A DNA stretch of 64,000 nt from Alkalihalobacillus pseudalcaliphilus (GTDB lineage: Bacteria; Bacillota; Bacilli; Bacillales; Bacillaceae_D): assembly GCF_028610675.1 (NCBI RefSeq), contig NZ_JAQQWS010000001.1, positions 434,001 through 498,000 on the forward strand, in the 5' to 3' direction. A program made the position numbers and the translations under genes. A model generated the notes under the pieces. The model saw only the letters and a list, made by a program, of their open reading frames with translations. It was not told the DNA's origin and searched no databases. Of the stretch, positions 37,223 through 45,334 are shown piece after piece. Position 1 is the first letter of the stretch; each line of letters starts with the position of its first letter.

Positions 37223-38341
37223 TTAACTTGAAAATCCATCTCTAATAAATCTTCCAATATCATGTGTAACCTTAATATCATGCAAAATTATGATTAATAC
37301 TAAGATAACGGGTCCGATAAATAAACCAATCGCACCAAATAATTGTAATCCTGCAAAGAAAGAAATTAAGACGGCAACAGGATTTAAATCTAAAGAGCTT
37401 GATAAGACTTTAGGCTCGAGTAGCTGTCTCACAATTACAATAATCGCATATAAAACGGCGAGACCAATCCCTAAGCTGACATCTCCTGCAATAAATAAGT
37501 AGATAAACCATGGAATTAAAATGGTTCCTGTACCTAAATAAGGGAGGAGTTCGGCTATACCTATAACGATCGATAATGTAAGTACATAATCAACACCTAA
37601 TATCGTTAATCCAATCATAACAATAACAGTAGTCACAGCCATAATAATAACTTGTGCACGGATGAAGCCAAATAATCGATTTTTAATGGCTGCATTAAAA
37701 TCCTTTGCTCGTAAGCGAATCTTATAAGGAATCGTTTTCTTAAAGAAACGTTGATATTGACTCCAGCTTTTACCCATAAAATAAATACTTAAAAGAAAGA
37801 ATAAGAATGCAACAAAGAAGGTAGGTAGGCCGAGTAACAGGTGTGTAAAGCGATCAACAATACCTTGTCCTAATTGACCTAATGCTGTTCCAAGTTGTGC
37901 ACCCATCTGTAAAATACTCTGTTTTAGAGCCTCTTGTTCCTCCATGCTGAAGCTGTTAAATATACCAAGTGCTTCTTGCCAAAAAGGGAAAATAACCGTG
38001 TTAAAGAAATTTTGGAAGCTAACGGCCGCCATTTCAATCCATTCTGGAAATTGCATAAAGAAGTTCCTGAAGCTATAAATAAGTAGAAATACAATACCTG
38101 TTATAATACTACTTATAATAAGGACGCCACCTAATAATCCAAATAAACTAGCAAAACCTGAAGAAAAACGAAGCTTCTCTTGCAAAAAACGAACAAATGG
38201 TTGTAAAAACCAAGCAAATAACGCAGCAAACCAGAATGGATAGGTGATCGAGAATGTTTTTAAAACTAACCAAGCAATAACAATTACAGCAATAATGAAA
38301 AGAACTGCACGTAATGCCATCCATGCATGATTACGTGTCAT
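37223..38341 (-). CDS. ytvI: AI-2E family permease, sporulation protein YtvI-like
   Basis: A 372-aa protein with seven or eight membrane helices. The long extracytoplasmic amphipathic part lies after residue 90 (SFRNFFMQFPEWIEMAAVSF). The family motif GIAELLPYLGTGTILIPW is near residue 270 and EPKVLSSSLDLNPVAVLISFF near 310. YtvI is made in the mother cell in B. subtilis; AI-2E family members also include ion and quorum-signal exporters. The specific substrate is unknown. Confidence 0.8.
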   Translation of the reverse strand: MTRNHAWMALRAVLFIIAVIVIAWLVLKTFSITYPFWFAALFAWFLQPFVRFLQEKLRFSSGFASLFGLLGGVLIISSIITGIVFLLIYSFRNFFMQFPEWIEMAAVSFQNFFNTVIFPFWQEALGIFNSFSMEEQEALKQSILQMGAQLGTALGQLGQGIVDRFTHLLLGLPTFFVAFLFFLLSIYFMGKSWSQYQRFFKKTIPYKIRLRAKDFNAAIKNRLFGFIRAQVIIMAVTTVIVMIGLTILGVDYVLTLSIVIGIAELLPYLGTGTILIPWFIYLFIAGDVSLGIGLAVLYAIIVIVRQLLEPKVLSSSLDLNPVAVLISFFAGLQLFGAIGLFIGPVILVLIIILHDIKVTHDIGRFIRDGFSS

Positions 38342-38569
38342 AAAATACTCCTTTCTTTCAATACGGTTACGTATGTTTGAATATATGGTTAAATATAACT
38401 ATGTATATCTATTATATTCGATTCGTAGGAGAAAAGCACTTTTAATCAGACAGAGAGACAACTAAAAATTGTCAAACTGAGATGAACAAATCTCAAAAAA
38501 AGACATTCCCGATACATAGATGTATCATTATATGAAAATAATAGCCATAAAAATGGAGGTTCAACTTAT

Positions 38570-38920
38570 ATGATATACGAACAATTTTTAAAGGAAGTTG
38601 TGATTGATTTTAATTCGTTATTTGATGATTTTTGGGAACAACTCATACATGAACAATCTGTAGAAACCTTCGATCAATATTTCCAGCAAGTTACCAATGA
38701 TTTGGAAATGGTAGAAGAATTATATACAGAAGCAGAAAGATTTGGCGTACAAACAGTGAAATTTCAACAAGATCTATATAAAGAAGTGAAAAATTTCCGC
38801 GGGCAAATCGATCATAAAATTAACGAACTAGAGATTCAAATATCAACCGGTGAAATTGAAAAAGAACACGTATTTAAAATCAAAACAACTCAAAATAAAC
38901 TAAAACAAGCTTTAGCGTGA
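38570..38920 (+). CDS. helical protein, unknown
   Basis: A 116-aa acidic, fully helical protein after a good GGAGG site. Residues 60-115 (RFGVQTVKFQQDLYKEVKNF to NKLKQALA) are likely coiled coil. I recognise no family. It is the last gene before dif on the + strand. Confidence 0.55.
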   Translation: MIYEQFLKEVVIDFNSLFDDFWEQLIHEQSVETFDQYFQQVTNDLEMVEELYTEAERFGVQTVKFQQDLYKEVKNFRGQIDHKINELEIQISTGEIEKEHVFKIKTTQNKLKQALA

Positions 38921-39009
38921 AATTATCACTATTTCATACATTTGATCTATTTCGTCTCAAAACTTTAAGTATACTTATCAAATGAGACTGAAATAGATTA
39001 TTTTTAATT

Positions 39010-39037
39010 ACTTCCGATAATATATATTATGTAAACT
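39010..39037 (+). other. dif: dif chromosome dimer resolution site
   Basis: The 28-bp stretch starts ACTTCC and ends TATATATTATGTAAACT. From memory of the B. subtilis dif sequence it matches at 25 of 28 positions, with the centre and right arm identical and the three differences in the left arm. It lies 2.7 kb after parC, and gene orientation switches around it. XerC/XerD (CodV/RipX) recombine two copies to resolve chromosome dimers at division. Confidence 0.87.
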
Positions 39038-39090
39038 TTAAATTCAGAATTAAATCGTTAATAAGTTCCTATACCCTACTTGTGTCCGTT

Positions 39091-39333
39091 GAAGACATTC
39101 TTATGACAAAAATGAAGACATTGTTATGACATCCCCTAATTCTGTATATTTATACAGTGTTTTTTGAAGACAATCTTATGACATCTCGGAAATTAGGATA
39201 AAAATTATGATTTTTTTAAAGAATTCCTTATTGAAGACATTCTTAAGACGTTATTCCGAGCAAAACGCTAAATTGAAGACAATCTTATGACACTTTTCCG
39301 AGTAAAACGTCAAATTGAAGTCATTCTTATGAC
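39091..39333 (+). repeat. six direct 17-bp repeats (GAAGACATTCTTATGAC type)
   Basis: Copies begin at 39091, 39114, 39166, 39233, 39275 and 39317. Each differs from GAAGACATTCTTATGAC at 0-2 positions. The last three are exactly 42 bases apart and share TTTTCCGAGTAAAACG-like spacers. They lie between dif and the XerS-like gene. They may be recombinase arm sites or transposase-binding repeats. Confidence 0.85.
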
Positions 39334-39382
39334 GTTTTTCCGTTTGAACAATTTCGATAAATTAGCTTTAAAAGAGTTATTT

Positions 39383-39428
39383 TACAACAAAAAAGTCACT
39401 TTTATATGAAGAAAGTGACTTTTTTGTT
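39383..39428 (-). terminator. terminator of XerS-like gene
   Basis: CAACAAAAAAGTCACTTT / AAAGTGACTTTTTTGTTG long perfect stem. Confidence 0.9.
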
Positions 39429-39429
39429 G

Positions 39430-40503
39430 CTATTCTTCTGGGATATCCATTTTTTCGACAGCTTCTTTTAGGTCTGTATCTTTAAGATGTGTATAAATCA
39501 TGGTTGTTTGTACGGATGAATGCCCTAATTGCTTTCTTAATTTGGGTACATCATTAACTTCTAAATGATACTTAGTAGCAAAAGAATGCCTTAGTTTGTG
39601 TACCGATAATGCTGGCTTCCCAAAACCCATAGCATATTTCTCTACCAGTTTCTCTATTGCCCTAGGCGTAAGCCTCCTATTAGTCCCTCTTGGCCCCATA
39701 GCAGCCGATATAAAGAGTGCCTTATTCTTCTTATCTACATGGTATTTAGTTTCGCGTAAGGCCATATAAGCTTGCAAATCACTCATCGCCTGTGTACTAA
39801 AATAAACGTATTGCTCTTTATTTCCTTTTCTAATAACTCTTAAGGTACTTTTATTAAAATCGATATCAGTAATATCCAGATTAGCTATTTCTGATAACCT
39901 TAAACCTGACCCTAAAATTAATGAAATTATGGCAGTATCTCTTTCCCGGTTTTGTACATGGAAATTGTATTTTTTCTTATTATCCTTGTGTAATTCACCA
40001 TAATCATGTGCTATAAACAACCTGAACTCACTGTATTCTTTCCCTTGTAGAATTTTCCCTTCCATTTTGTTTGCAATGGTTTCTTGATCGTTTTTTAAGT
40101 CATTGAACTCAATCTTAGCCATCACATTACGCTGTATATAAGGCTTTAAATCTTCCGTCTCAGCAGTGTTTTGAAGGTAATTAAATAAAGATTTCAAGGA
40201 AGATAATTTTCGGTTTACAGTTACATCTTTGTTACCTAATTGATGAACTAAGAATTTTAAATACGATTCAACTTGCCTAATTGTAAGCTTTTCTAGATTT
40301 TCTAAAGCAATTATTTTAGGATGCTCTTGAAGCAGCTCATCATTGAGCCAGGTAAAGAAGATTTTAAGGTCATGTACGTAGTTTAATAATGATGTTGAAG
40401 AAAGCCTCCTGGACTTATGGTCAATATATTCTTCAACATACCAAGGTAATTCAGCTAACATTTTATCCATTTTTATAAAGTTATTCTTGTTGGATTGACT
40501 CAT
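39430..40503 (-). CDS. XerS-like tyrosine recombinase
   Basis: A 357-aa protein with the N-terminal signature PWYVEEYIDHKSRRLSSTSL and central YIQRNVMAKIEF of XerS recombinases, which act alone as dimer-resolution enzymes in streptococci. Catalytic residues: Arg in GSGLRLSEIANLD, Lys in RKGNKEQYVYF, the HKLRHSFATKYH box, GHSSVQTTMIYTHL with the Tyr nucleophile. GGGGGAG precedes the ATG. It is 0.4 kb from dif and next to six direct repeats. It lies outside the Tn1546-type end at 40594. Confidence 0.9.
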   Translation of the reverse strand: MSQSNKNNFIKMDKMLAELPWYVEEYIDHKSRRLSSTSLLNYVHDLKIFFTWLNDELLQEHPKIIALENLEKLTIRQVESYLKFLVHQLGNKDVTVNRKLSSLKSLFNYLQNTAETEDLKPYIQRNVMAKIEFNDLKNDQETIANKMEGKILQGKEYSEFRLFIAHDYGELHKDNKKKYNFHVQNRERDTAIISLILGSGLRLSEIANLDITDIDFNKSTLRVIRKGNKEQYVYFSTQAMSDLQAYMALRETKYHVDKKNKALFISAAMGPRGTNRRLTPRAIEKLVEKYAMGFGKPALSVHKLRHSFATKYHLEVNDVPKLRKQLGHSSVQTTMIYTHLKDTDLKEAVEKMDIPEE

Positions 40504-40593
40504 TGTAAAGCTCCCCCTAATAAATAAAGATTATTACGTCAAAATCATATTTTACGTAATAATATCATACCTAATTCTAGATAACTACAAAAA

Positions 40594-40631
40594 GGGGTAG
40601 CGTCAGGAAAATGCGGATTTACAACGTTAAG
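40594..40631 (+). repeat. 38-bp terminal inverted repeat of Tn1546-type element 2
   Basis: It starts GGGGTAGCGTCAGGAAAATG and ends ACAACGTTAAG, so the inside of the element is to the right. It differs from the inverted repeat at 6501-6538 at two positions and agrees with the Tn1546 end as I remember it except for one base. Confidence 0.9.
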
Positions 40632-40758
40632 GAAATTTTCAATATTAAAAAGCCTAATTTCTCAATTTAAAGTGAAGAAATTAGGCTTTCATTGCTCCAT
40701 TAAAGCGCCCTTATATTGAATAAATTAAGTAGTGATTTCAGTTAGCATTATATAGAAT

Positions 40759-40971
40759 TCATAAATTAAATAAGTAATCGAAGTAATCTGCATGACCTCT
40801 TATTAATTCAATTTCATATTTTAATGATATCCAAAAGAAACGGAATATCAGACCATCTTCATCCCCTCCACTAGTTGGTTTGTAATCCCACTCATCTTTA
40901 TCTTCTGTTACTTTTATTTTAAAAAAAAATCTATTATGTATGGTTCCATCATCATTTTCCCAGAAATCTTC
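40759..40971 (-). pseudogene. gene fragment, unknown family
   Basis: A 70-codon minus-strand frame (EDFWENDDGTIHNRFFFKIK ... GLIFRFFWISLKYEIELI) begins right after an in-frame TAA without a start. The hydrophilic-aromatic composition looks coding. It is probably the C-terminal remnant of a small protein just inside the second transposon. Confidence 0.45.
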
Positions 40972-41726
40972 TTAAACTGAAGAAAGATTATTTTGCTTCA
41001 TTTTTTTAAAAGCACTCTATTTTTTAAATAAGTATTAACATTCTAAAAAGGAATATTGTGTCATTACTATTATAAAATAAACACTTAGATCTTGTCTGAA
41101 AATGCCAATGATTCTTGTTCTTTAATATAAACATGCATTATGATAGACCTTACTTTAATTTTTAACTAAAACCTATTGTATATGAAAAAAATAAAAATAA
41201 TACGATTAACCAAATGTACATCAATGATTTCTTAATTAATTATAAAAAAGCGTTCACTAATAAGGAACACTTTAGCATGCTGCTACCTAACGTTTGATTT
41301 TTCTCAATTAGAGAAATTTGTTTATGTAATATATAATACGGTCCCCATAAACATTTTCACTAAAGTTAAAGTATTCAAGATTGCAGCTTAAATAAATATC
41401 TCACTAGATTATTATTTGTTCCAACAGGCAAAATGAATATTTAGAGTTCCAATTAATTGAAATACCAAATTAGACATCCCTCTTCAAAAGAATGGAATGT
41501 TTTATAATAGTAGAACTTATATATAGATTGATAGAAAATTTAATCCTTTTTCTACTTCAAACTCTTTGTTAAAATAAATCTTTTGCTTCTCCTTTTGCTG
41601 AATGAGCATTCAGCTTTTTTGCCAATAATGTCTAGAATTATCAATCAAGGCCTATTTATCCTTTCTAACGTTAGACAAACAAATTTAGAATAGAGACGAG
41701 AACATATGGTAATTAAAGAATGAATT
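40972..41726. other. AT-rich gap without genes
   Basis: No frame with a start and ribosome site is seen. Two hairpins are visible: GTTC...GAAC near 41252, and GCTGAAT / ATTCAGC followed by six Ts at 41598-41621, a likely terminator remnant. Confidence 0.4.
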
Positions 41727-42173
41727 TTACCATCTTTTTCTGATCCATCTTCCTTTTGCAGTATCCCAATTATCTAACTTATCTTGATTATACAATTTCT
41801 CTTTATCGCTATAAGTTTTGAGCCAACTCTTTTCAAAACTTATTAATTGTGAGTTATTACAATAGGTTAATATTTTTAATACAAAACTATTTTTTCCATA
41901 ATTTTTAAAGTCTTCGTTTATTTCAGAGTAACTATGTTTTCCAGATTTCATGGATAAAGCATGGTTTTTTAACCTACCAAAAATATGACTAGAGCGACCT
42001 ACAAAACAACGATTAGATTCAATGTTTTGAAACACATATATGCCTATTAAATCTTGTGTATCAATTCTATATTTTTCTTTTCCTAACTCCCAAACATCAT
42101 CAAAAGAAAATGATTGATTAAAATTCTTTATTTCCCATTCAGTAAAATTTTTTCTCGTTGTTTTCATCCCCAT
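41727..42173 (-). CDS. GIY-YIG nuclease-domain protein
   Basis: A 148-aa protein. Residues 44-115 show the GIY-YIG fold: LIGIYVFQN (GIY), RCFVGRSSHIFGRLKNH (FVG replacing YIG, then the catalytic Arg), ISFEKSWLKTY (metal-binding Glu) and KLYNQ (Asn). The family includes homing endonucleases and repair nucleases. With no other domain it may be a stand-alone mobile nuclease. It lies in the gene-poor left part of the copper transposon. Confidence 0.72.
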   Translation of the reverse strand: MGMKTTRKNFTEWEIKNFNQSFSFDDVWELGKEKYRIDTQDLIGIYVFQNIESNRCFVGRSSHIFGRLKNHALSMKSGKHSYSEINEDFKNYGKNSFVLKILTYCNNSQLISFEKSWLKTYSDKEKLYNQDKLDNWDTAKGRWIRKRW

Positions 42174-42671
42174 TTTACTAAGTACTCCCTTCTCTTTTGT
42201 CTCTTTTCGTTTAAAGATATTCCATTACATTTAATAATACTTTCACCTCCTCATATAAGAATCTTCTAACTTAAAAGTTCTGTTGCTGGTTGCTTTTCAT
42301 CTTGTCTTTGAGAGATGAATTGCAACTAAATTAAGATACTTCATCAACTCAAACTGCTCCAATATTGACCAGGCCGTTTAACTGTAATTATAAACATGGA
42401 TTTTAGTTTTCTGCTTCTCTATAAAAGTTTTAGGGATCCATCCCGTTTAATCTTGATGATATTTCGGTTTGATAAAACCAGATATTTATGATCTAAAATT
42501 AAGGAAAAATAAGTATCGTCCTAAATAATATTCACAATTAAAAATAATTACATTTATTGTAATATTTGGTAGTATTTTGTGTGTCCATAAAAAAATACCA
42601 CCTGAATATGATAATTCGGTGTATTTTTATTAAGTTCTTGCTATTACATGAAAATAATAATATTGAGGCTT
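42174..42671. other. AT-rich gap without genes
   Basis: I see no supported gene. A hairpin with AATACCACCTGAAT / ATTCGGTGTATT arms followed by Ts lies at about 42594-42632. The overlapping plus-strand frame is the antisense of the short gene at 42672-42851. Confidence 0.4.
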
Positions 42672-42851
42672 TTATTCATCAAAAAGTTTACTTGACAAAC
42701 CTTGATCCATATCATCTAGATAATCAACTAGTTTCTTTAATCCTTTTGCAGCATGTACCTTCGTGTAAAGTTCGTCATGAATTAGGTAATCCAGGATATT
42801 CAAAACTTTTAGTTTTAATTCTACAATTGTATATTTGTCATTTACATCCAT
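42672..42851 (-). CDS. 59-aa helical protein, unknown
   Basis: A short gene with GGAGGACTATTTGTT before ATG 42851. Two amphipathic helices are likely (TIVELKLKVLNILDYLIHDE and AAKGLKKLVDYLDDMDQGL), and the ends are acidic. Codon use and ribosome site support coding over the longer antisense frame. Size and charge recall small regulatory or aspartyl-phosphatase-like peptides such as Spo0E, but the SxxxD motif is not present, so I make no call. Confidence 0.6.
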   Translation of the reverse strand: MDVNDKYTIVELKLKVLNILDYLIHDELYTKVHAAKGLKKLVDYLDDMDQGLSSKLFDE

Positions 42852-43079
42852 AACAAATAGTCCTCCAAAATTTCTTATATATTATAGTCTGTGCTATTAT
42901 TCACATAATATTAAGTAATAGTATTGTACTTTCAAACCATTAATTATTTTTTAAAACTTAAAGTGAACCTCAGTACGTAATTTATACTATCGATATTTTG
43001 ATATTACAATTTATTATTTTGGGATTTTTCTACAAAAAAGCTCTTACTATTTAGCTAATTAGCCAATTTTATATTTTGA

Positions 43080-43790
43080 TTATTTTAATATTCCTTTTAC
43101 TCTTCCTAAGATAGTTATAGTATCTATTATGCCGGAGTTACCTCTATGCCAATTATCGCTTATTACATATACTTCATTATTTGAGACTACTTTATCTTCA
43201 AAATTTGTTTCATATATCTCTTTAATACTACTTGAGTTATACTCATAACCATTTTCATCAGCATAAGATAAGAATTCTTCAATATTCATACCAAGGATAT
43301 GAACTTTTCCATAGAATGTGTCGAGAGGTCTATTATTAATAAATAATTGACCATTATCCATTTTGACTGTTTCGTTGGGTAACCCTACTACACGACCTAA
43401 ACTTTGATATTCATCATTTTCTTTATAGTAAAGTATATCTCCTCTGGAAATCATGCCGGAGTCGATGTTTTCAATTATTATTTTTTGATTAAAGAATCTC
43501 ATGTTGATTCTATCCATATTATCAGATTTATAGTATAGGACCATATCATTTTGCTGTTTATCAGTGTAACTTATTTTTTCTAAGGTAGAATTGTCCAAAA
43601 TAGCTTTAGATGTACTATTTCCATTAAAAATTTGATAATCAGAAGGTAAATTTGACAAAAGAATAATAAACAATATTGGGATACTAATTAAAGTAAATAC
43701 TACTTTTTTATTTCCTTCAGAAAATGTTTTGTTCATAAAAACAGCTTTCATCATTGACTTCTTCAATTTTTTCAGAACTTTATTTTCCAT
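43080..43790 (-). CDS. S26 signal-peptidase-like membrane protein, probably inactive
   Basis: ATG 43790 with AAAGGAG gives 236 aa. There is one membrane helix at about residues 30-50. The S26-like order is SGMISRGDILYYKEN, LGRVVGLPNETVKMDNGQLF and EVYVISDNWHRGNSG. The general-base Lys of signal peptidase I, which normally precedes the RVVGLP motif, is replaced by Gly, and the usual SMxP serine box is weak. It overlaps the end of an ECF-sigma-like fragment, so it may have been that factor's membrane partner. Confidence 0.65.
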   Translation of the reverse strand: MENKVLKKLKKSMMKAVFMNKTFSEGNKKVVFTLISIPILFIILLSNLPSDYQIFNGNSTSKAILDNSTLEKISYTDKQQNDMVLYYKSDNMDRINMRFFNQKIIIENIDSGMISRGDILYYKENDEYQSLGRVVGLPNETVKMDNGQLFINNRPLDTFYGKVHILGMNIEEFLSYADENGYEYNSSSIKEIYETNFEDKVVSNNEVYVISDNWHRGNSGIIDTITILGRVKGILK

Positions 43791-43926
43791 TTTTATCAAC
43801 TCCTTTAGATTTAGTATGAAACATACTTTTCACATTTTTTAATCTAGATTTTAAAGTATTAATATTAATTCCCGTAATTACCGATATTTGACTTAATGTA
43901 AACTCTTCAAAATAATACTCTATACT
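43780..43926 (-). pseudogene. sigma-70 region 4 fragment
   Basis: The frame IEYYFEEFTLSQISVITGIN...TLKSRLKNVKSMFH is a helix-turn-helix of sigma region 4, and it ends inside the start of the S26-like gene. Upstream there is an in-frame TGA, and the rest of the sigma factor (43927-44104) is broken into several frames. Confidence 0.6.
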
Positions 43927-44104
43927 TCACTGAAAATGTTGGCAGGCATATAGATTTAAGCAATTTCCCTTCCTGTCATCATTATAGAATCTTCTTCTAA
44001 TACATAACCAAACACCGATTTAATAATAAAAGGAATACTCCATTAGAACATTCATTCTTACTCAAAAACACAAATAATCTATTAAATTCAAATTACTTTA
44101 TCTA

Positions 44105-44581
44105 TTATGACAGAGAACATATAGCATTTTTGTTTATACTTTTCAACAAACAATCCAGATCTTTTTTATTCCCATTAAAAAATAGACTAGAACCATTATC
44201 TAAAGAATGCATTAATACTTTATTGTTTCGTAATAATTGAAAGTCAAAAATATTTGTGGGTACCCCTTGGGAATTAGTCTCTAAAATGATACTCTTTAGA
44301 CTATTATGTATCCTGTAATAGCTAGAGCGCATTCCTAATTCAATCGATTTATCGTAAATTTTATACGGTTCCAGTAACTTTTGACCTTTCGTACTTACTT
44401 GAAACTCTTCTGATACGTATACATCACCTGGCCAATATTTTACTATTAATAGATCCGCGCTCTGTAAAAAATACAAAACTAATGAATCCCAGTTCTTTTT
44501 GTTCTTTTTATTTCTTACCTGTTCTTGACTAGTCCCAATATATGGGTTACTTAAATCTAAGTAATATGAAAAACCCTCCAT
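44105..44581 (-). CDS. uncharacterised 158-aa protein
   Basis: ATG 44581 is chosen because GGAGGCG lies eight bases upstream. The protein is soluble, with YYLDLSNPYIGTSQEQV, a basic segment (RNKKNKKNWDSL), and FFNGNKKDLDCLLKS at the end. I do not recognise it. It precedes a decayed sigma/S26 pair, with the same orientation. Confidence 0.55.
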   Translation of the reverse strand: MEGFSYYLDLSNPYIGTSQEQVRNKKNKKNWDSLVLYFLQSADLLIVKYWPGDVYVSEEFQVSTKGQKLLEPYKIYDKSIELGMRSSYYRIHNSLKSIILETNSQGVPTNIFDFQLLRNNKVLMHSLDNGSSLFFNGNKKDLDCLLKSINKNAICSLS

Positions 44582-44839
44582 GTTAATCGCCTCCAATTAT
44601 AAATATTTTACCAAATATTAACTGAATTGTATTATATCCATTATGATTACTTTTGCGTTTACTTATTTAACATTTTTAATGTCTTTGAAAAATAATTGAA
44701 GTTGCCATTCGTTTATCTCCATAAACTGTGTTTTTTACAATTATGTGCAGAATTTAAGGACTTTTTAATATGTTGAATTTGAAAAAGTGATGATGGGTAT
44801 CACCTTAATGTACGGAAAAAATTAAAAGAGGTGTTATCT

Positions 44840-45172
44840 ATGTTAACTCAGAGCCAATATCAAGAATGTTTGGAAGCTTGTTTAACTTGTATGGAAAAAT
44901 GTAATACTTGTTTTGATGCATGTTTAGATGAAGACAATGTGAAAATGATGGCTGCCTGTATCCGATTGGATCGTGAATGTGCGGATATTTGTAGCTTCAC
45001 TGCAAGAGCAATTCAGACAAATAGTCCTATATTAAAAGAAGTTATAAAATTATGTGTAGAGATTTGTCAAGCGTGTGGAGATGAATGTGGTAGACATAAC
45101 CATGAACATTGTCAAAACTGTGCGGATGCCTGCTATCATTGTGCAGAAGTTTGTCGCAAAATAATTGCATAA
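44840..45172 (+). CDS. four-helix-bundle copper storage-like protein (Csp/DUF326)
   Basis: ATG 44840 follows AAGAGGTG; 110 aa with 15 or so cysteines spaced for the inside of a four-helix bundle. Examples are CLEACLTCMEKCNTCFDACL, CADICSFTARA, CVEICQACGDECGRH and CQNCADACYHCAEVCRK. Csp proteins bind many Cu(I) ions in the cytosol. It is the first clearly copper-related gene of the island and has its own terminator at 45190-45218. Confidence 0.9.
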   Translation: MLTQSQYQECLEACLTCMEKCNTCFDACLDEDNVKMMAACIRLDRECADICSFTARAIQTNSPILKEVIKLCVEICQACGDECGRHNHEHCQNCADACYHCAEVCRKIIA

Positions 45173-45189
45173 TATAGCTATTTAAAGAT

Positions 45190-45218
45190 AGCACGTCATT
45201 TGATGGCGTGTTTTTTCT
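45190..45218 (+). terminator. csp terminator
   Basis: GCACGTCAT / ATGGCGTG stem with T run. Confidence 0.7.
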
Positions 45219-45334
45219 TTTTGTTTGCAATCTAATATAATGAGAAAAATAGTATACTCAATAATCTTAGCTTGTCTGCATACTTTCTCGATAATTATTG
45301 TTTATACTATACATATTCAAAGTAGGTGTTTTAA

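Noticed and set aside
39091..39333. Possible CRISPR array
   Set aside because: The repeats are only 17 bp, spacers share sequence with each other and vary from 6 to 50 bases, and no cas genes are nearby.
39091..39333. Plasmid iteron origin
   Set aside because: No Rep gene or partition genes are adjacent; the site lies next to a chromosomal dif.
42566..42853. Plus-strand 95-aa frame
   Set aside because: No ribosome site; the opposite strand holds a better-supported 59-aa gene and a hairpin.
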